The notes: generated by a model from the sequence alone, not told the origin. A stretch of 64,000 nucleotides of DNA from Clarkia xantiana subsp. parviflora (GCA_036873135.1 JAPTYO010000001.1:25535774-25599773); one strand, 5' to 3'. Positions 1-10,544 are shown, counted from the stretch's first letter. Made by a program: numbers and translations.

Positions 1-211
1 CGCACTTGTTGAGGAGCCTTAGCTCTAACGATGGCTCCACATAAATTTGCAAATTCAGTTGAATTAACACTGCAAACTTGACCATTTTCATCAAACTCCA
101 AAACCTCCTTTGGATCTGACTTTCCCCTCCTTCCTGTTTTGATATTTCTTGTATGCCATCTAGGTGCCCAGTTTTTTTTGCGAACTCGCTGGTTTGCTTC
201 TCCACAATGAC
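1..211 (-). pseudogene. Exon of a Ptta/En/Spm-type transposase gene, cut by the window edge
   Basis: On the minus strand an exon opens after an AG acceptor (212-213) and stays open to the window edge. It encodes a basic stretch containing KKNWAPRWHTRNIKTG and then FANLCGAIVRAKAP. This resembles the region just upstream of the Transposase_24 domain in plant En/Spm TNPA-like proteins (family knowledge); the domain itself would lie beyond position 1. No lesion is visible in this exon, but the probable upstream exon carries a stop codon, so the gene may be dead. It is on the opposite strand from the related transposase at 6.5-8.6 kb. Confidence 0.5.
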
Positions 212-279
212 CTGATTTGTGAGTGGCGACATAACAAATAATTGGTCACATCAACAACAGAAACCCAATATACATTACT

Positions 280-556
280 TAAAAAAATGTAGATGACTTA
301 ATTGGCAAACAATGTCACCATCTGAAAGTTGCTCGTGGTCACTGAGACATTGATACATTGCCAGACCCCCGGAGACATCACCAACCGGTACATGATCACT
401 CTCTGTGTTTCCCCCTGCTTCGACACCTTCGGTTTCTACAGGGTTAGGCATTACTTGGGCTGAGGAATGCGTGCATGTATCAACTAGTCCGTGCTGGGAG
501 TTTTCCTGAGAATCATTGTTTAATTCAGTTGCATTATTCGTACCTTTCTTCTTCTT
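280..556 (-). pseudogene. Probable upstream exon of the same transposase-type gene
   Basis: A minus-strand open stretch of about 92 codons rich in Asn, Gln, Glu, Asp and Gly, including VETEGVEAGGNTESDHVPVG. Low-complexity acidic N-terminal exons of this kind are common in plant transposon genes. It is preceded in frame by a basic KKKK segment that contains a TAG at 557-559, so either the reading starts downstream or the gene is broken. No confident donor joins it to the exon at 1-211. Linkage rests on position, strand and composition only. Confidence 0.3.
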
Positions 557-565
557 CTAGAGGTT

Positions 566-2230
566 CTTTTTGCCTTCGTATTCATCTGTATACCTGTCAG
601 GAAGGTGTGATTGAGAATATTCAGTTAGTGTTATGCTAGAAGTGTGGACAAATTTGTTGCTGCGTGTGACCACAGACTATGCTTACTATACAAATATGAC
701 GACATTCATACACAGATGATGAAATATTAGTCACCATTAGCTGACATGTATTCTGAATATGTTAGCATTATTAGATAACTACCAACAAGATGTTGTGTCC
801 GTCTATGATACCATAAAGAGAATGTTGTAGAATGTATTTTCATTAGTAGTATTGAAGATGAATTACACGAATATATACATGAATATACAATAGAAGTAAG
901 GTTTAGATATGTAACAAAATATTGTCTACTAATTACTAGCCTAAATAGATTATATAGATGTAACTAAATTGTAAGAGCCATAGTCAGATTTTGTTTAAAC
1001 ATACTCATTGTTCTACTGCATTGGTAAATTGTTGAAAATAATCTTACAACAACAAAGTCGTCCATAACAAGCATTGCCCTCTAATTAGCTCGCTGATTAT
1101 TCTACTGCTGTCCACATAATTTTTTGCTATGTCAAAACTACAGTTCATATACTAAGTTCCTGTACATACAGCTTAAAAGGCAGTTAAAAGTTACCTCATT
1201 CAACGCTTAATGAATGACTGAAACTAATGAGTGTGATTTGTTCACATTGTGTTCTTATTAACCTAACTTTCCATGAATCGAAATCAAAACCTACTTGACC
1301 TACTACCATGAAGCGAAATCGAAATCAAAACCTACTTGACCTACAACCATGAAGCGAAATCAAAACCTTTGGTGGACTTTGCCTGCTTTCCTAATCTATA
1401 GATTCTTAAGGAAGTTCATCGGTTTTTTGAAGCATGAAATTAGTACCTGAGGTGGAGGAATGAGGAGACAATCGTTTTCTTCCGGGTGACGCACTACTTG
1501 CCCTCTTCTCTGCTCTCCTACGGTAGTGAGAAATGAATGGATTGATTATTTCGTGTACCAAGAAGACAGTAAAAATATAACTTTCCCTCCTTCTGTTTGA
1601 ACGCGAGAATCCGAAATTTCGACAAGTTACATTCAGCATCTTCAATTTGGTGTGTGACATTGACTCTATAGTGTGGGCTGCGTAGGTGTCATCCGAGGGC
1701 AATTTGGAAGCTGAGATTTTGCACTCTCTGAAATTTGTATAATTTATTAAATACCAGCTGTTATTATTTTGCACTCTATGAAAATTTGCACTATTGTAGT
1801 AATTCCTACTTATATTATATATTTATTAACTTCATGTTAAATTAGTTAAAATAGTTTCAGTTTTTGTGTCAGGAAAAATGAAGTGCACAAAATTGTTAAT
1901 GGTTGTTAAATTTCATTGATATTATACATTGTAGTAATATTTCTTTTGTATCAATCTATGGTAGACGAATGTTAATTACCAAAATTAGTTATTATTTTCT
2001 TGTAAATACCTGTTAATTATATTTCATAGTTTATAACCATTTTGAAAATGACAACAAAGTTGTGCTGTTAAAGTCATTTATCGACATTGAGAAAACTAGG
2101 AGAAGATGCAAATGGACAAAGACGAACTCATGATTTGGAATAAGTATATTCAAAATTAGAACCCTAACTTGGTGTACAAGGCAATTGCTTAAACCCCAAT
2201 TGAAGTCACCATTTGAAAACAAAAGCTTCC
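566..2230. other. Non-coding stretch, nothing recognised apart from a short tandem repeat
   Basis: AT-rich sequence without a convincing gene. A 122-codon minus-strand frame at 1406-1774 has no recognisable domain and no clean splice context. The only structure is the tandem repeat listed at 1271-1367. Confidence 0.5.
1271..1367. repeat. Short tandem repeat, units of about 36-41 bp
   Basis: The phrase CAAAACCTACTTGACCTAC recurs within repeats that begin CCATGAA and CGAAATC. There are two full units and one partial unit, with a duplicated CGAAAT hexamer in the second. Confidence 0.7.
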
Positions 2231-2290
2231 CAAATTCATGGCTAATTAGCCAACTGTTAGTTAATTACATGTGCGACTTCCAAATCTTTT

Positions 2291-2613
2291 ACACGGAAAT
2301 GGTACACTTACTAATTAAGGTAATCAAATTTGAGTACACTCACACTTACTTAATTTGAGTTACTAAAATTTGATTACTTGTAATTCAATTTTTAGTAAGT
2401 GTGTGATGAATTAATCACACACTTATAATTATAAGTGTGTGATTAATTAATCAAAGACTTACTAAAATTTGATTACATGTAATTAGTAATTAAGGTAATT
2501 ACTAGTTACTAATTGAGGTAATCATTGTAGAGTTTAGGTGATTACACACGGAAATGGTACACTTACTAATTAAGGTAATGAAATTTGAGTACAAACACAC
2601 TTACTTAATTTGA
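2291..2613. repeat. Paired direct repeats (2291-2358, 2546-2613) in an AT-rich block
   Basis: Two copies, about 68 bp each, start ACACGGAAATGGTACACTTA and continue through TTAATTTGA with few mismatches. Between and just after them lie palindromes built on GTGTGATTAATTAATCACAC. The arrangement resembles a duplicated or rearranged MITE, but no clean terminal inverted repeat with a target duplication was found. Confidence 0.6.
2409..2448. repeat. Perfect 40-bp palindrome
   Basis: The arms 2409-2428 and 2429-2448 are exact reverse complements with no spacer. A related 24-bp palindrome sits at 2654-2677. Confidence 0.85.
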
Positions 2614-2780
2614 TTACATAAAATTCGAATACATGGAATTGAAAAATTATTAGGTGTGTGATTAATTAATCACACACTATTCTAACTTAAGTTAAGCTTA
2701 ACGGTTACTTCGCTTACAAGTCACTTACTTGTTATAGGAGTATACACATGAGACTTCATGCCATATGGCTAGAAGTGTAT

Positions 2781-2935
2781 GCATGCACCATGCCAGGCAC
2801 CATGCCAGGCATGGCCAGGCACCATGCCAGGCACCAGTTGGGCACCATACTCGGCACATGTCTGGCACCATGCTTTGTCGTGCCTTGCACCATGCCTGGC
2901 ACCATGCTTTGTCGTGCCTTGCACCGTGCTAAACA
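2781..2935. repeat. GC-rich minisatellite built on CACCATGCCAGG
   Basis: About ten degenerate copies of a 10-15 bp motif (CACCATGCCAGG, GGCACCATGC). They include a larger duplicated unit containing CACCATGCTTTGTCGTGCCT. It stands out from its AT-rich surroundings. Reading frames on both strands are by-products of the repeat. Confidence 0.75.
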
Positions 2936-3002
2936 CAAGACCCTAAACACCAGCATTGTGGCAACAACCCCTAACTTTGTGGACATTCTAAAACAAGATA
3001 AG

Positions 3003-3054
3003 TCAACCTAGATTGTCCAAAACTTATAATTAAGTTTTGGACAATCTAGGTTGA
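3003..3054. repeat. Hairpin with perfect 24-bp arms and 4-nt loop
   Basis: Arms 3003-3026 and 3031-3054 are exact reverse complements around TAAT. Pairing can continue outward over ACAAGATAAG (2993-3002) and CTTATCTTGT (3058-3067) with a 3-nt bulge. Confidence 0.85.
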
Positions 3055-3079
3055 TCACTTATCTTGTATTTTACTTATC

Positions 3080-3183
3080 TTGTTATTATAATAATATGTA
3101 AGCATGTTATAAGCACTGAATGTGTATGTAATTACATATACATTCAGTGCTTATAACATGCTTACATATTATTATAATAACAA
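3080..3183. repeat. 104-bp nearly perfect palindrome without spacer
   Basis: Arms 3080-3131 and 3132-3183 are reverse complements with a single mismatch near the centre. Confidence 0.9.
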
Positions 3184-3510
3184 TGTCCACAGAGTTAGGG
3201 GCTGTTGCTACAATACTTATAAGTGTGTAGTCGTGCATAAGGTTTACATGTGCTGTACATGTGAAGGACTGGTGCAGAGCATGAATGAAGCCCGATGCTA
3301 GCATGCTGTAAACCAGGGGGAAGACTGATGCAGAGCACGATGCTGTCATGATGCACAACAGCATTTCATGGTGCATAGCATTCATAAATAGCTTCTTTGG
3401 TTACATGAATTGTATTTTTACTAAGTTTTGGGTGATGTAACGTATGTCAAATATTCCTGAAATGGAAGGGCACTTACTTTTGTCCCTATCTGGTAGAGTA
3501 GTTTGAATTT

Positions 3511-3570
3511 TCAGTTGTTACTTGTGTCCCAAGAGATATATATATCTCTTGGGACACAAGTAACAACTGA
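3511..3570. repeat. Perfect 60-bp palindrome without spacer
   Basis: Arms 3511-3540 and 3541-3570 match exactly as reverse complements, with the centre at ATATATAT. Confidence 0.9.
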
Positions 3571-4200
3571 AGGTATATATAGTCTGCAGTTACCTCGGTT
3601 GTAAGTTAAAGTTTTTACTGAATATATATACACCTGCGCTTAAAAGTTCTACATCTACTGTTCCAACATATAATTTTCCTGATACATTGAACTGTTACAA
3701 CATAAAATTACATTGATCATTGATTGGCAAATAACATCGTTTAATTAATATCTTCATTGTACTATTAGCATGGTTGAAGATGTGAATGACCTTTTGTAAA
3801 AATGTTATTTGCTATTTCCTTGACTCTCATCCGTACATAACTGTTGGGTAAACCCTAATATTTAAATATAACAATTGAAACAAATTTATATATATGGTTT
3901 AGATATGTGAATAAAACATTTGTTGCAAATTTATAGGGTTCAATTATTGGGCAAAAAATTCTGATAATTACAGTCTAATTTTTTTTTTCATATCGGTAGA
4001 ATCCATTCCCCGAAACGGATGATGTCTTTTGGGATATTAGAAAATAATGATACACTGAAGTCACATCTCTTTAATGCGAATTATGACGGTTAGCCTTCTT
4101 TTGTAGAATGGCAGCGTGTAGCAGACAGCGTTGTCCAAGTCCGATGCTAAAGACATTTTATAGGAACTGAACTAAGCAGCCTAATTTAGTTGGGATTTCC
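3571..4200. other. Non-coding stretch
   Basis: AT-rich; nothing recognised. It leads into the probable 5' leader of the acidic-protein gene. Confidence 0.5.
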
Positions 4201-4879
4201 TTTCTCTCCTCCTTGCGTTGAAGACGAGACTTCGGATTTGCTTTGTCCTCTCCTTCTCCAAAATAAGTCCATACTCGCTCTTGATAACCCCTGCATCTCT
4301 ACACGAAGTAAAGGTAAGTTCTTTCTGAGCCTAAACTCTGGTGCTGTGTAGGTTAGTTATATGTATTTGATTTTCATTCTATTATTGCAGAATATGCTTG
4401 TACCATTACACTTTGATTCTGCATTTTGGCCTTTCATTTTATTCTGATGTGTGCTTTTGAATGTTTGCACCAACCTTCAACCTTGTTTCTGTTAACATGT
4501 ATGGAATGCACTTTCCCAATGTGTAACCTACTATCATGAAACAATCGTTTGTAACCCAAGTCCATTTACTTTGACACAGTCCTCAGGAGTTCTAAGTGTT
4601 CCATAGGCATTTTACGCTCCTTTTAAGTATTCTGCAAAAAAGTTATCTTTTTGATTTTACCTGCATATTTCATATGTATTATTCACTCGATATTTTTTAT
4701 AACATTATGAGGGGATGCTATGAACTTTGTCTGATCATATGCATAATCAATTATGTAGCCCTAGAGTGCTTATACTGACCAGAAATTAAAGGGCGGTCGA
4801 CCTAAGCTTATATATTGCTGATATTGGCCTGACCTTATTTTGAGTTTCACAAATTGACTTTTCATTGGGAAATGTAGAA

Positions 4880-5305
4880 ATGGTGAAGACAAGGAGTCAA
4901 GTTGTGAATGCCCGCAGAAATTTGAATGCCCCCACCTGCATGGGTTAAAAAAGGGGACATCCTGGTGTTAATGATCCTTTTGGTGGCTCCAAATGCGCCA
5001 AACCCACAATCATCATCCTCAGTGACTCAGAGGACGATGTGGGAGGTGATTCCAGTAGGGCACAGCCAACTCAAGTGGAGTTGGGTATGGATGAAGATTT
5101 TGCTCAAGTAGTGGATGATGCTGGAGTCCTCAATGAAGACGAGGCTGAAAGTCATTATCTGGGAGGGGGTGTAGAGGACAGCGAAGGGGGTGACGAAGAA
5201 GAGGAGGGTGGTGCTGAAGAAGAGGAAGAACCGATAGAACATTCAGGCGTTGACGAGGGCGGTGATGATGACGATGATGATGACGATGATGATGATGATG
5301 ATGAC

Positions 5306-5355
<50 letters not shown>

Positions 5356-5638
5356 CGAAGGTGATGAAGATGATGCAGAATTTCTGGATGATGATGATGA
5401 TGAACCTTCTGATGAGGAGGATTGGGGAGGCAGCAAACCCAAAGCTGCTTTGAAATATTTAGAGGATCTGGATATTGAGGATGGGGAGGATGATGAAGAA
5501 CCTGAAGAAGAGTCTGAGGATGAAAGTGATGAAGAAGATTATTCTGGTTCTCCTGAAGAAGACATTGATCCATACATGTGTAAAGATCTAGGTTCAGCGA
5601 TTGATGAAGATAGTGAGGATGATGATGATGGATGGTGA
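4880..5638 (+). pseudogene. Very acidic (poly-Asp/Glu) protein gene with a premature stop
   Basis: The reading starts at ATG 4880 (MVKTRSQVVNARR) just after a probable 5'-UTR intron: donor AAG|GTAAGT at 4314, acceptor TGTAG at 4877. The same frame continues to TGA at 5636 but is interrupted by TAA at 4946-4948, next to a small basic KRGHPG segment resembling an AT-hook. After the stop come TIIILSDSEDD and then an Asp run of roughly 30 residues encoded by GAT/GAC repeats (5259-5357), followed by more Asp/Glu-rich sequence ending DSEDDDDGW. MVKTRSQ starts with acidic tails occur in plant transposon-associated hypothetical proteins (recollection, not tested). No function is assigned. It lies 0.9 kb upstream of the transposase gene on the same strand and may belong to the same element. 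It could also be read as a short 22-residue peptide, or restart at the Met near 5085. Confidence 0.5.
5259..5357 (+). repeat. (GAT/GAC)n trinucleotide repeat
   Basis: Codes for the long Asp run of the acidic protein. Read in other frames it gives the artificial poly-Met, poly-Ser and poly-His frames seen here. Confidence 0.9.
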
Positions 5639-6549
5639 TGTGGTAGTGCTTTTCTTGGTAGTTCTACAGTATTTTGTGTCGATGATACTTTGCTTGTTTT
5701 GGTAAACCAAGGTCTCAGTGAAGACCCTCAAAACTTCTTGAATACCTACTTTTCTAGCTTTTGTTTGAATGGAATATGTGCATTTTCCTCAAGCCTTCCC
5801 TCAAGTAACTTCTGCTGAATGCTCTGCAGTTCTATTTAATAATTTTCGCATATAACTATCAATATATGTATTATAATTTGATCTGACTGTAGTAATCCAT
5901 TAGTAATCTGAAAAGTAAACTAACAGACCTATGGTATGTTTAATACTTCAATATGATATGATATGTTTCAAAATACAATTGTTCAACATGTTTCAACACA
6001 GTTGTAATCGGTTGATAATTCAATGATCTGCTTAAAATACCCCAATTTTTTTGTTGTTAATATTGTGTATAATATCCTCAAAATTATCCGATGTCTTGCT
6101 AAGAAACATAATTGTATACGTAGCCAAAAGAATGTGACTGTGCACTGTCATTTCCCTCTTAAATGGCGAAAATCTTTTGTATATACAAAATAATAAACAA
6201 AGCTAAAAGGATGACAAGCACTCTTGCTTTTGACAACTCTGCAGACGTAGCCATTGCTGTCTATCAGGTCACAAGTAACATCTCTAATTTACCTCCCGCC
6301 ATGGAGACTTAGAACCTATCCCGCCATAAAATTCAAGATATTTTCAATCCCAAATCACAGATGCTATATAATACCTGTGTACTCACCCTGTATTTGTAGC
6401 CACAAGAATACCATATGCGCTGTCGAAGTTAGTAATTTCAGGAAAGTTCGCAGCTTCAATTTTCCCTTCAGGTAAGCATCGTGCTGTATGTTAACACCCT
6501 CATATTACACTTTCAAGTAACATGACTTTTGCTGCGGGATGGTTTTCAG
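5639..6549. other. Intergenic region upstream of the transposase exons
   Basis: No confident exon. A segment at about 6420-6471 ends TTCAG|GTAAGC and could be a small upstream exon of the transposase gene, but its protein is not recognisable. Confidence 0.35.
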
Positions 6550-8581
6550 GTTCTGTGGATATGACTTCTCCCTTTTCGCCTCCAAGATTTTCATGTCCTG
6601 CCGGACGAGAAGGCGTTACAAACTTGGATTTTTAGCTGGATATTAGTACTAAGGACAGTCTTGCAGCTGAATGTGCAGACAATGGAATTGCTTATGTGGC
6701 CGACCCCCCTATGGTTCAAACAGGGACTGCTACAGCTGTTAACACTGCTCCAACAGCTTCAAACTTTGTAATTGAGAAACCACCACTATGTCTGCTAGAA
6801 TTAGCTGGTCCGAGGTACGCTAGATTTCACACTAGTAATTACACTGTCATGTATTCTTTGTATTAATGAGGTTCCTAATACCTGCATGCCTTTGTAGATT
6901 CACTGGCAAGATAAATCGTGACATTTCCTGCATGATTAAGCTTCAGTTCATCGAGGCAAAGGAGACATGGAAGAGCTTGTCTCCTACTGCCAAGAAACAC
7001 TATTGGACAGCATTTACGGTAAGTAATTATGAGAAATGAAATGATTGAACTGATGTATTACATACTGCATTGATGTTGCACAGCATCGTGCATTGATGGT
7101 GCTAGACATGATGTATTACGTAGTGCCTCATGGATACTTCACTGCTGCTGTCTACGTGCAATACTGTTGTGTTATTAAGTTAGTTTTAGGGCTTACTATA
7201 AATAGCCTTGTACATAACTACTCTAACTAACTTTGTATCATTGAAGCTATAATCTCTATCGGTTTCAAATAAGATCAGAAATATCGATTCCCGCTGCTTC
7301 TCATTAGTAGTTGTTTTTTCGTGTAAACTGAGCTGCAAGAAAACGTAGACCACTATATAATTTGATCAAATTCAGTTGATACTTTAATAAAGGAATTAAT
7401 CCTGTAAATAAACATTAATTGGAAACATAAACAAAAGCTGGAAGATAGTTTAATCGAACCTCATCTAACAACTATCACATTTCCTAAAATTTATAACAAT
7501 AATGAACTTACTTATTGCCTAAGAAAGTTCAAATGCTAGCTATGTTGAAAACAGTTAAGTAATCCTACCTTGAAGTAAGTTCAACACATATGAAAGTATC
7601 AAATGTTTACAACTTGTGCAGAGCAAATATGAAGTTCCAGCTGAGAGGGAACAGCTGTTGAGGTGTACATTTGAATTTGTCGCAGCTGAACGATACAAAA
7701 GTGTGATGTTTGAAGCACGTAAGGATGCAATGAAGAAAGCTAAAACAAACTAGATTGGTGATTGTAGTGAGCTCCACCCAGAGTGGATGAAAGACTTCAT
7801 GTGGGAGGAACTTGTTCGAGAATGGAGTAAAGACATCTGGCAGTGCAAATCCCTCAAGGGGCGTAGGAACAGGTCTACGATGAAGGATGGCTCTGTGACG
7901 AAGCATTGTGGTGGTTCTATGTCCAGAAGTGAACACAAAGCGGTATGTAAACATAAGTTAACCTATATATATAGGTCACAGATTTAACGTCGGGACTTAT
8001 GTAAACGTTATTTGTATACGTAGGCAAAGGAATTAAGTAGGGAACCAACGCATCGAGAGGTATTCAATCGTACACACAAAACACAGAGGGGGACAGGTGA
8101 TTATGTTGACAACAAGTCCAAGAGAGTTGTTGTATGCACCTGAAACCTGCAGCATTTATACTGTGTGATATTTTACTTAATATATTCAGGGTCAAAATTA
8201 CTGAATGGAAAAAAAAAGTCCATGTATATTAATCCCAGTCATTCGTTAATGTTATTGCAGGCTGAATACGAGGCAAAGCTTATTAACAAGTATGGGTCGG
8301 AGCTAACGGCTGGCCAAATCATTCTGGACGAAGAGGCCTGGACAGAGGCCGCATGTGGACATTCTAAGAGAAGGATGTATGGTCTGGGACATGTTGGAGG
8401 TTTTTCAACTGTCCTCACCCAATACAGTGATAATCAAATCGAACAGATGGTGGCCCAGAGAGTTGAAGGAATAGAGATGAGGATGCGTGCCAGCTTAGCT
8501 CACAGCATGACTGCTGAATTTGAAAAGTATTTCTCTGCCAACCTCAACAGAGCCCTGCTTGGAACTCTCATGAACAACTAA
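6550..8581 (+). pseudogene. Ptta/En/Spm transposase (Transposase_24 family), five exons, two in-frame stops
   Basis: Exons by GT-AG sites that keep phase: 6550-6814, 6898-7018, 7622-7942, 8024-8131, 8261-8581. The family pattern is clear. KINRDISCMIKLQFIEAKETW and WTAFTSKYEVP are followed by the HPEWMKDFMWEELVREW region, a GGSMSRSEHKA segment, then AKELSREPTHREVFNRTH and YVDNKSKRVV, then AEYEAKLINKYGSELT to the end. This matches the PF03004 plant transposase layout, a protein encoded by CACTA (En/Spm) elements that is thought to bind element ends. Lesions are TAG at 6633-6635 (exon 1) and TAG at 7751-7753 (exon 3), both in the correct frame; neither can be removed by a normal-sized intron. 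The 603-bp intron 7019-7621 is the longest. It is probably a non-functional member of a CACTA element. An intact source copy elsewhere is expected but not shown. Confidence 0.75.
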
Positions 8582-8989
8582 ATGTGTCCGACGTATCACC
8601 TTTTGAAAGTACTAGTTTTATAAGCTCATATGTAAGGCCTCAGTTAATACCGTTAGTACTCTTCGTTGCTCTCATAAATTAGCTAACATGAATGCCCCTT
8701 TTGAGATGATCTGATAGTGTTTGTATTAGTAGAAAATTAAAGAATACGTTGAATCTATGTTCTTATGTTATAACTTAGGTCTACTTATAATATAAGCATT
8801 ATCTTATTGTATATTGTGCCCTAACTGATGATTCATATTTCATGTGTACAATTGAAGTATGATTTGTGAGCACCAGGTATTTGCTAAAATGTATTAACAA
8901 TCAAGTAAATCGAAGTGGAATGGAGTAAACTTGGGAACCAAGGAAACACTTATAATCATTCATCCGGTTTCTTACAACACAAGTCAGTT
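8582..8989. other. Non-coding, target region of the TRIM element
   Basis: 3' flank of the transposase gene; AT-rich, with no further structure seen before the TRIM target duplication at 8990. Confidence 0.5.
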
Positions 8990-8994
8990 ACTTA

Positions 8995-9451
8995 TGTTAG
9001 ATTCCACATTGGGCCGAGCCAAGCCCAACGGGCCAGCAGAGAGCAATCATATATGCAAGTGGGGTTCCATCCTAAAACCAATTGGTGATAGCAGGAGGTG
9101 GCCCACTTGCTTATATACTACTCGATTGTACATGTACCAACCGGTGTGGTACTCCAGACTCACGGTGGAGTGTCTATTTCAACATTCCCTCTCACCGTGA
9201 GGGCTCTCTGATTTCAACAGACCATCTCCCAGGTCTAGGCCCGTCCCGGGCTCTGATACCATGTTAGATTCCACATTGGGCCGAGCCAAGCCCAACGGGC
9301 CAGCAGAGAGCAATCATATATGCAAGTGGGGTTCCATCATAAAACCAATTGGTGATAGGAGGAGGTTGCCCACTTGCTTATATACTACTCGATTGTACAT
9401 GTACCAACCTGTGTGGTACTCCAGACTCACGGTGGAGTATCTATTTCAACA
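8995..9451 (-). mobile_element. Complete TRIM retrotransposon
   Basis: Two 190-bp direct repeats (8995-9184 and 9262-9451) differ at 5 positions. In minus orientation each starts TGTTGAAATAGA and ends TCTAACA. The 77-bp interior begins with TGGTATCAGAGC (9250-9261 on the plus strand), the usual primer-binding site complementary to initiator tRNA-Met. It ends in a purine-rich GAGAGGGAA next to the other LTR. ACTTA target duplications flank the element at 8990-8994 and 9452-9456. There is no coding capacity, as expected for terminal-repeat retrotransposons in miniature. About 97% LTR identity points to a fairly recent insertion. I did not see the 5S-like region that would make it a Cassandra element. 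Confidence 0.93.
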
Positions 9452-9604
9452 ACTTACATACCAAGTTAACCGACTAATAATTGGAAATTCAAACTCCTAC
9501 AAACAAGGGCTACTACCCCTAAATTCATGGACACAAAATAAGTCAAAGACATACACCCTAAAACAATAAACACACATTACCATACACTACTCCCAGCAGG
9601 CCCG

Positions 9605-10404
9605 TTAAACAGTGTTTAAATCTGCATTCCCCATCAGGAGTGTAGCATTCTCCACCTCAAGTGTATCATTCCACAGCTTCAAGTTTCCATTCTCCATCTT
9701 CAGTGCCTCAACCTCCTCCTCCAACCTTGAACACAAGTAAGTCAGATGCTGGTACATTGACTTGAATTTATGCACAGCCCTTTCCCCATATTCACACATC
9801 TCAGGATCTTCCCAGTCAACATAATTACATCCTCTGTCTGTCCCAACCTATGGGAATTTAAAGCAATAACAAGCATGGACCTTAATTTGTCAGTTTGAAT
9901 GCCTAATTTAAGATAACTGATTTAGTATTTCATTGTCTTACTCTGTAATTGTGAAAACTCTATTCAGCAAAAAAAATAAATAATAATAATTAGCAAAACG
10001 TAATCAATAGCATGGAAGCTATAATTCAGCTGTTTTAAAGTCTCACAGAACATAAATGAAACACTAATTTGGTGTATTAGACCTTAATTGTAAAACCCCT
10101 AATTCAACCCTAATTGTAATTCAAAAACCCTAATTACAAATTTGGACTGCTTCCTCTCTAATTCGGCACACCAACAGATGAAATAATAAGATATGACCAA
10201 AAAAACCTTGACATAGGGGCAGCCATGGTACATCCTGGAGAAGTCCTTCCATGTATATGAAGGTTTGATTTTGCATATCGCACCGCACTTGCATCGGCGA
10301 GATTCATAAGGAGGAATGTTGGTGTGCCAGAGTTCAGGCGGTGCGTTTGGGTCCGAAGAGCTACCTTGGGAAGTGATCTGATCGTTGGAAGAGCCTTGGT
10401 TCAT
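9605..10404 (-). CDS. GRF-type zinc finger protein with C-terminal coiled coil
   Basis: Two exons on the minus strand: 10404-10207 and 9847-9605, joined by a GT-AG intron in phase 0. The product has 146 residues. Residues 1-30 are a Gln/Ser/Asn-rich lead. Then comes the GRF finger: RRCKCGAICKIK, later HGCPYVK, and after the splice RGCNYVDWEDPE, supplying the C-x-C...C...C set and the closing aromatic-acidic motif. From about residue 95 to the end is a leucine- and glutamate-rich heptad region (RLEEEVEALKMENGNLKLW). GRF fingers bind single-stranded nucleic acid in some proteins (APE2, TOP3A, NEIL3), while short plant GRF plus coiled-coil proteins are mostly uncharacterised and often lie among transposons (family knowledge). 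The frame is intact. It lies between the TRIM and the tnp2 gene on the tnp2 strand, so it may be carried by the same element. Domain call firm; function unknown. Confidence 0.75.
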
Positions 10405-10544
10405 CTTAGCTTCGTCAAAGGAGTAGAGGAGAAGAAGAAACCGCAGAGCAGAACACGACGGGGAGGAAAGAATCGGCCTTTTAGAGGGATATTTCGGAGA
10501 AAGTCTTCACTGTGACGAATGTAGAAGGTGGCAGCCACTTAGTG

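Larger units (their letters stand above)
2955..3214. repeat. 260-bp foldback enclosing two hairpins
   Basis: Outer arms 2955-2987 and 3182-3214 are reverse complements with 3 mismatches in 33. Inside them are the hairpins at 3003-3054 and 3080-3183, so almost the whole segment can fold. Confidence 0.8.

Noticed and set aside
1406..1774. 122-codon minus-strand reading frame
   Set aside because: No recognisable domain and no splice or homology support; treated as chance.
5130..5573. Poly-His, poly-Ser and poly-Met reading frames
   Set aside because: Shadow frames of the GAT/GAC repeat coding for the Asp run of the acidic protein.
8995..9451. TRIM as a Cassandra element
   Set aside because: I could not see the 5S rRNA-like promoter region that defines Cassandra LTRs.
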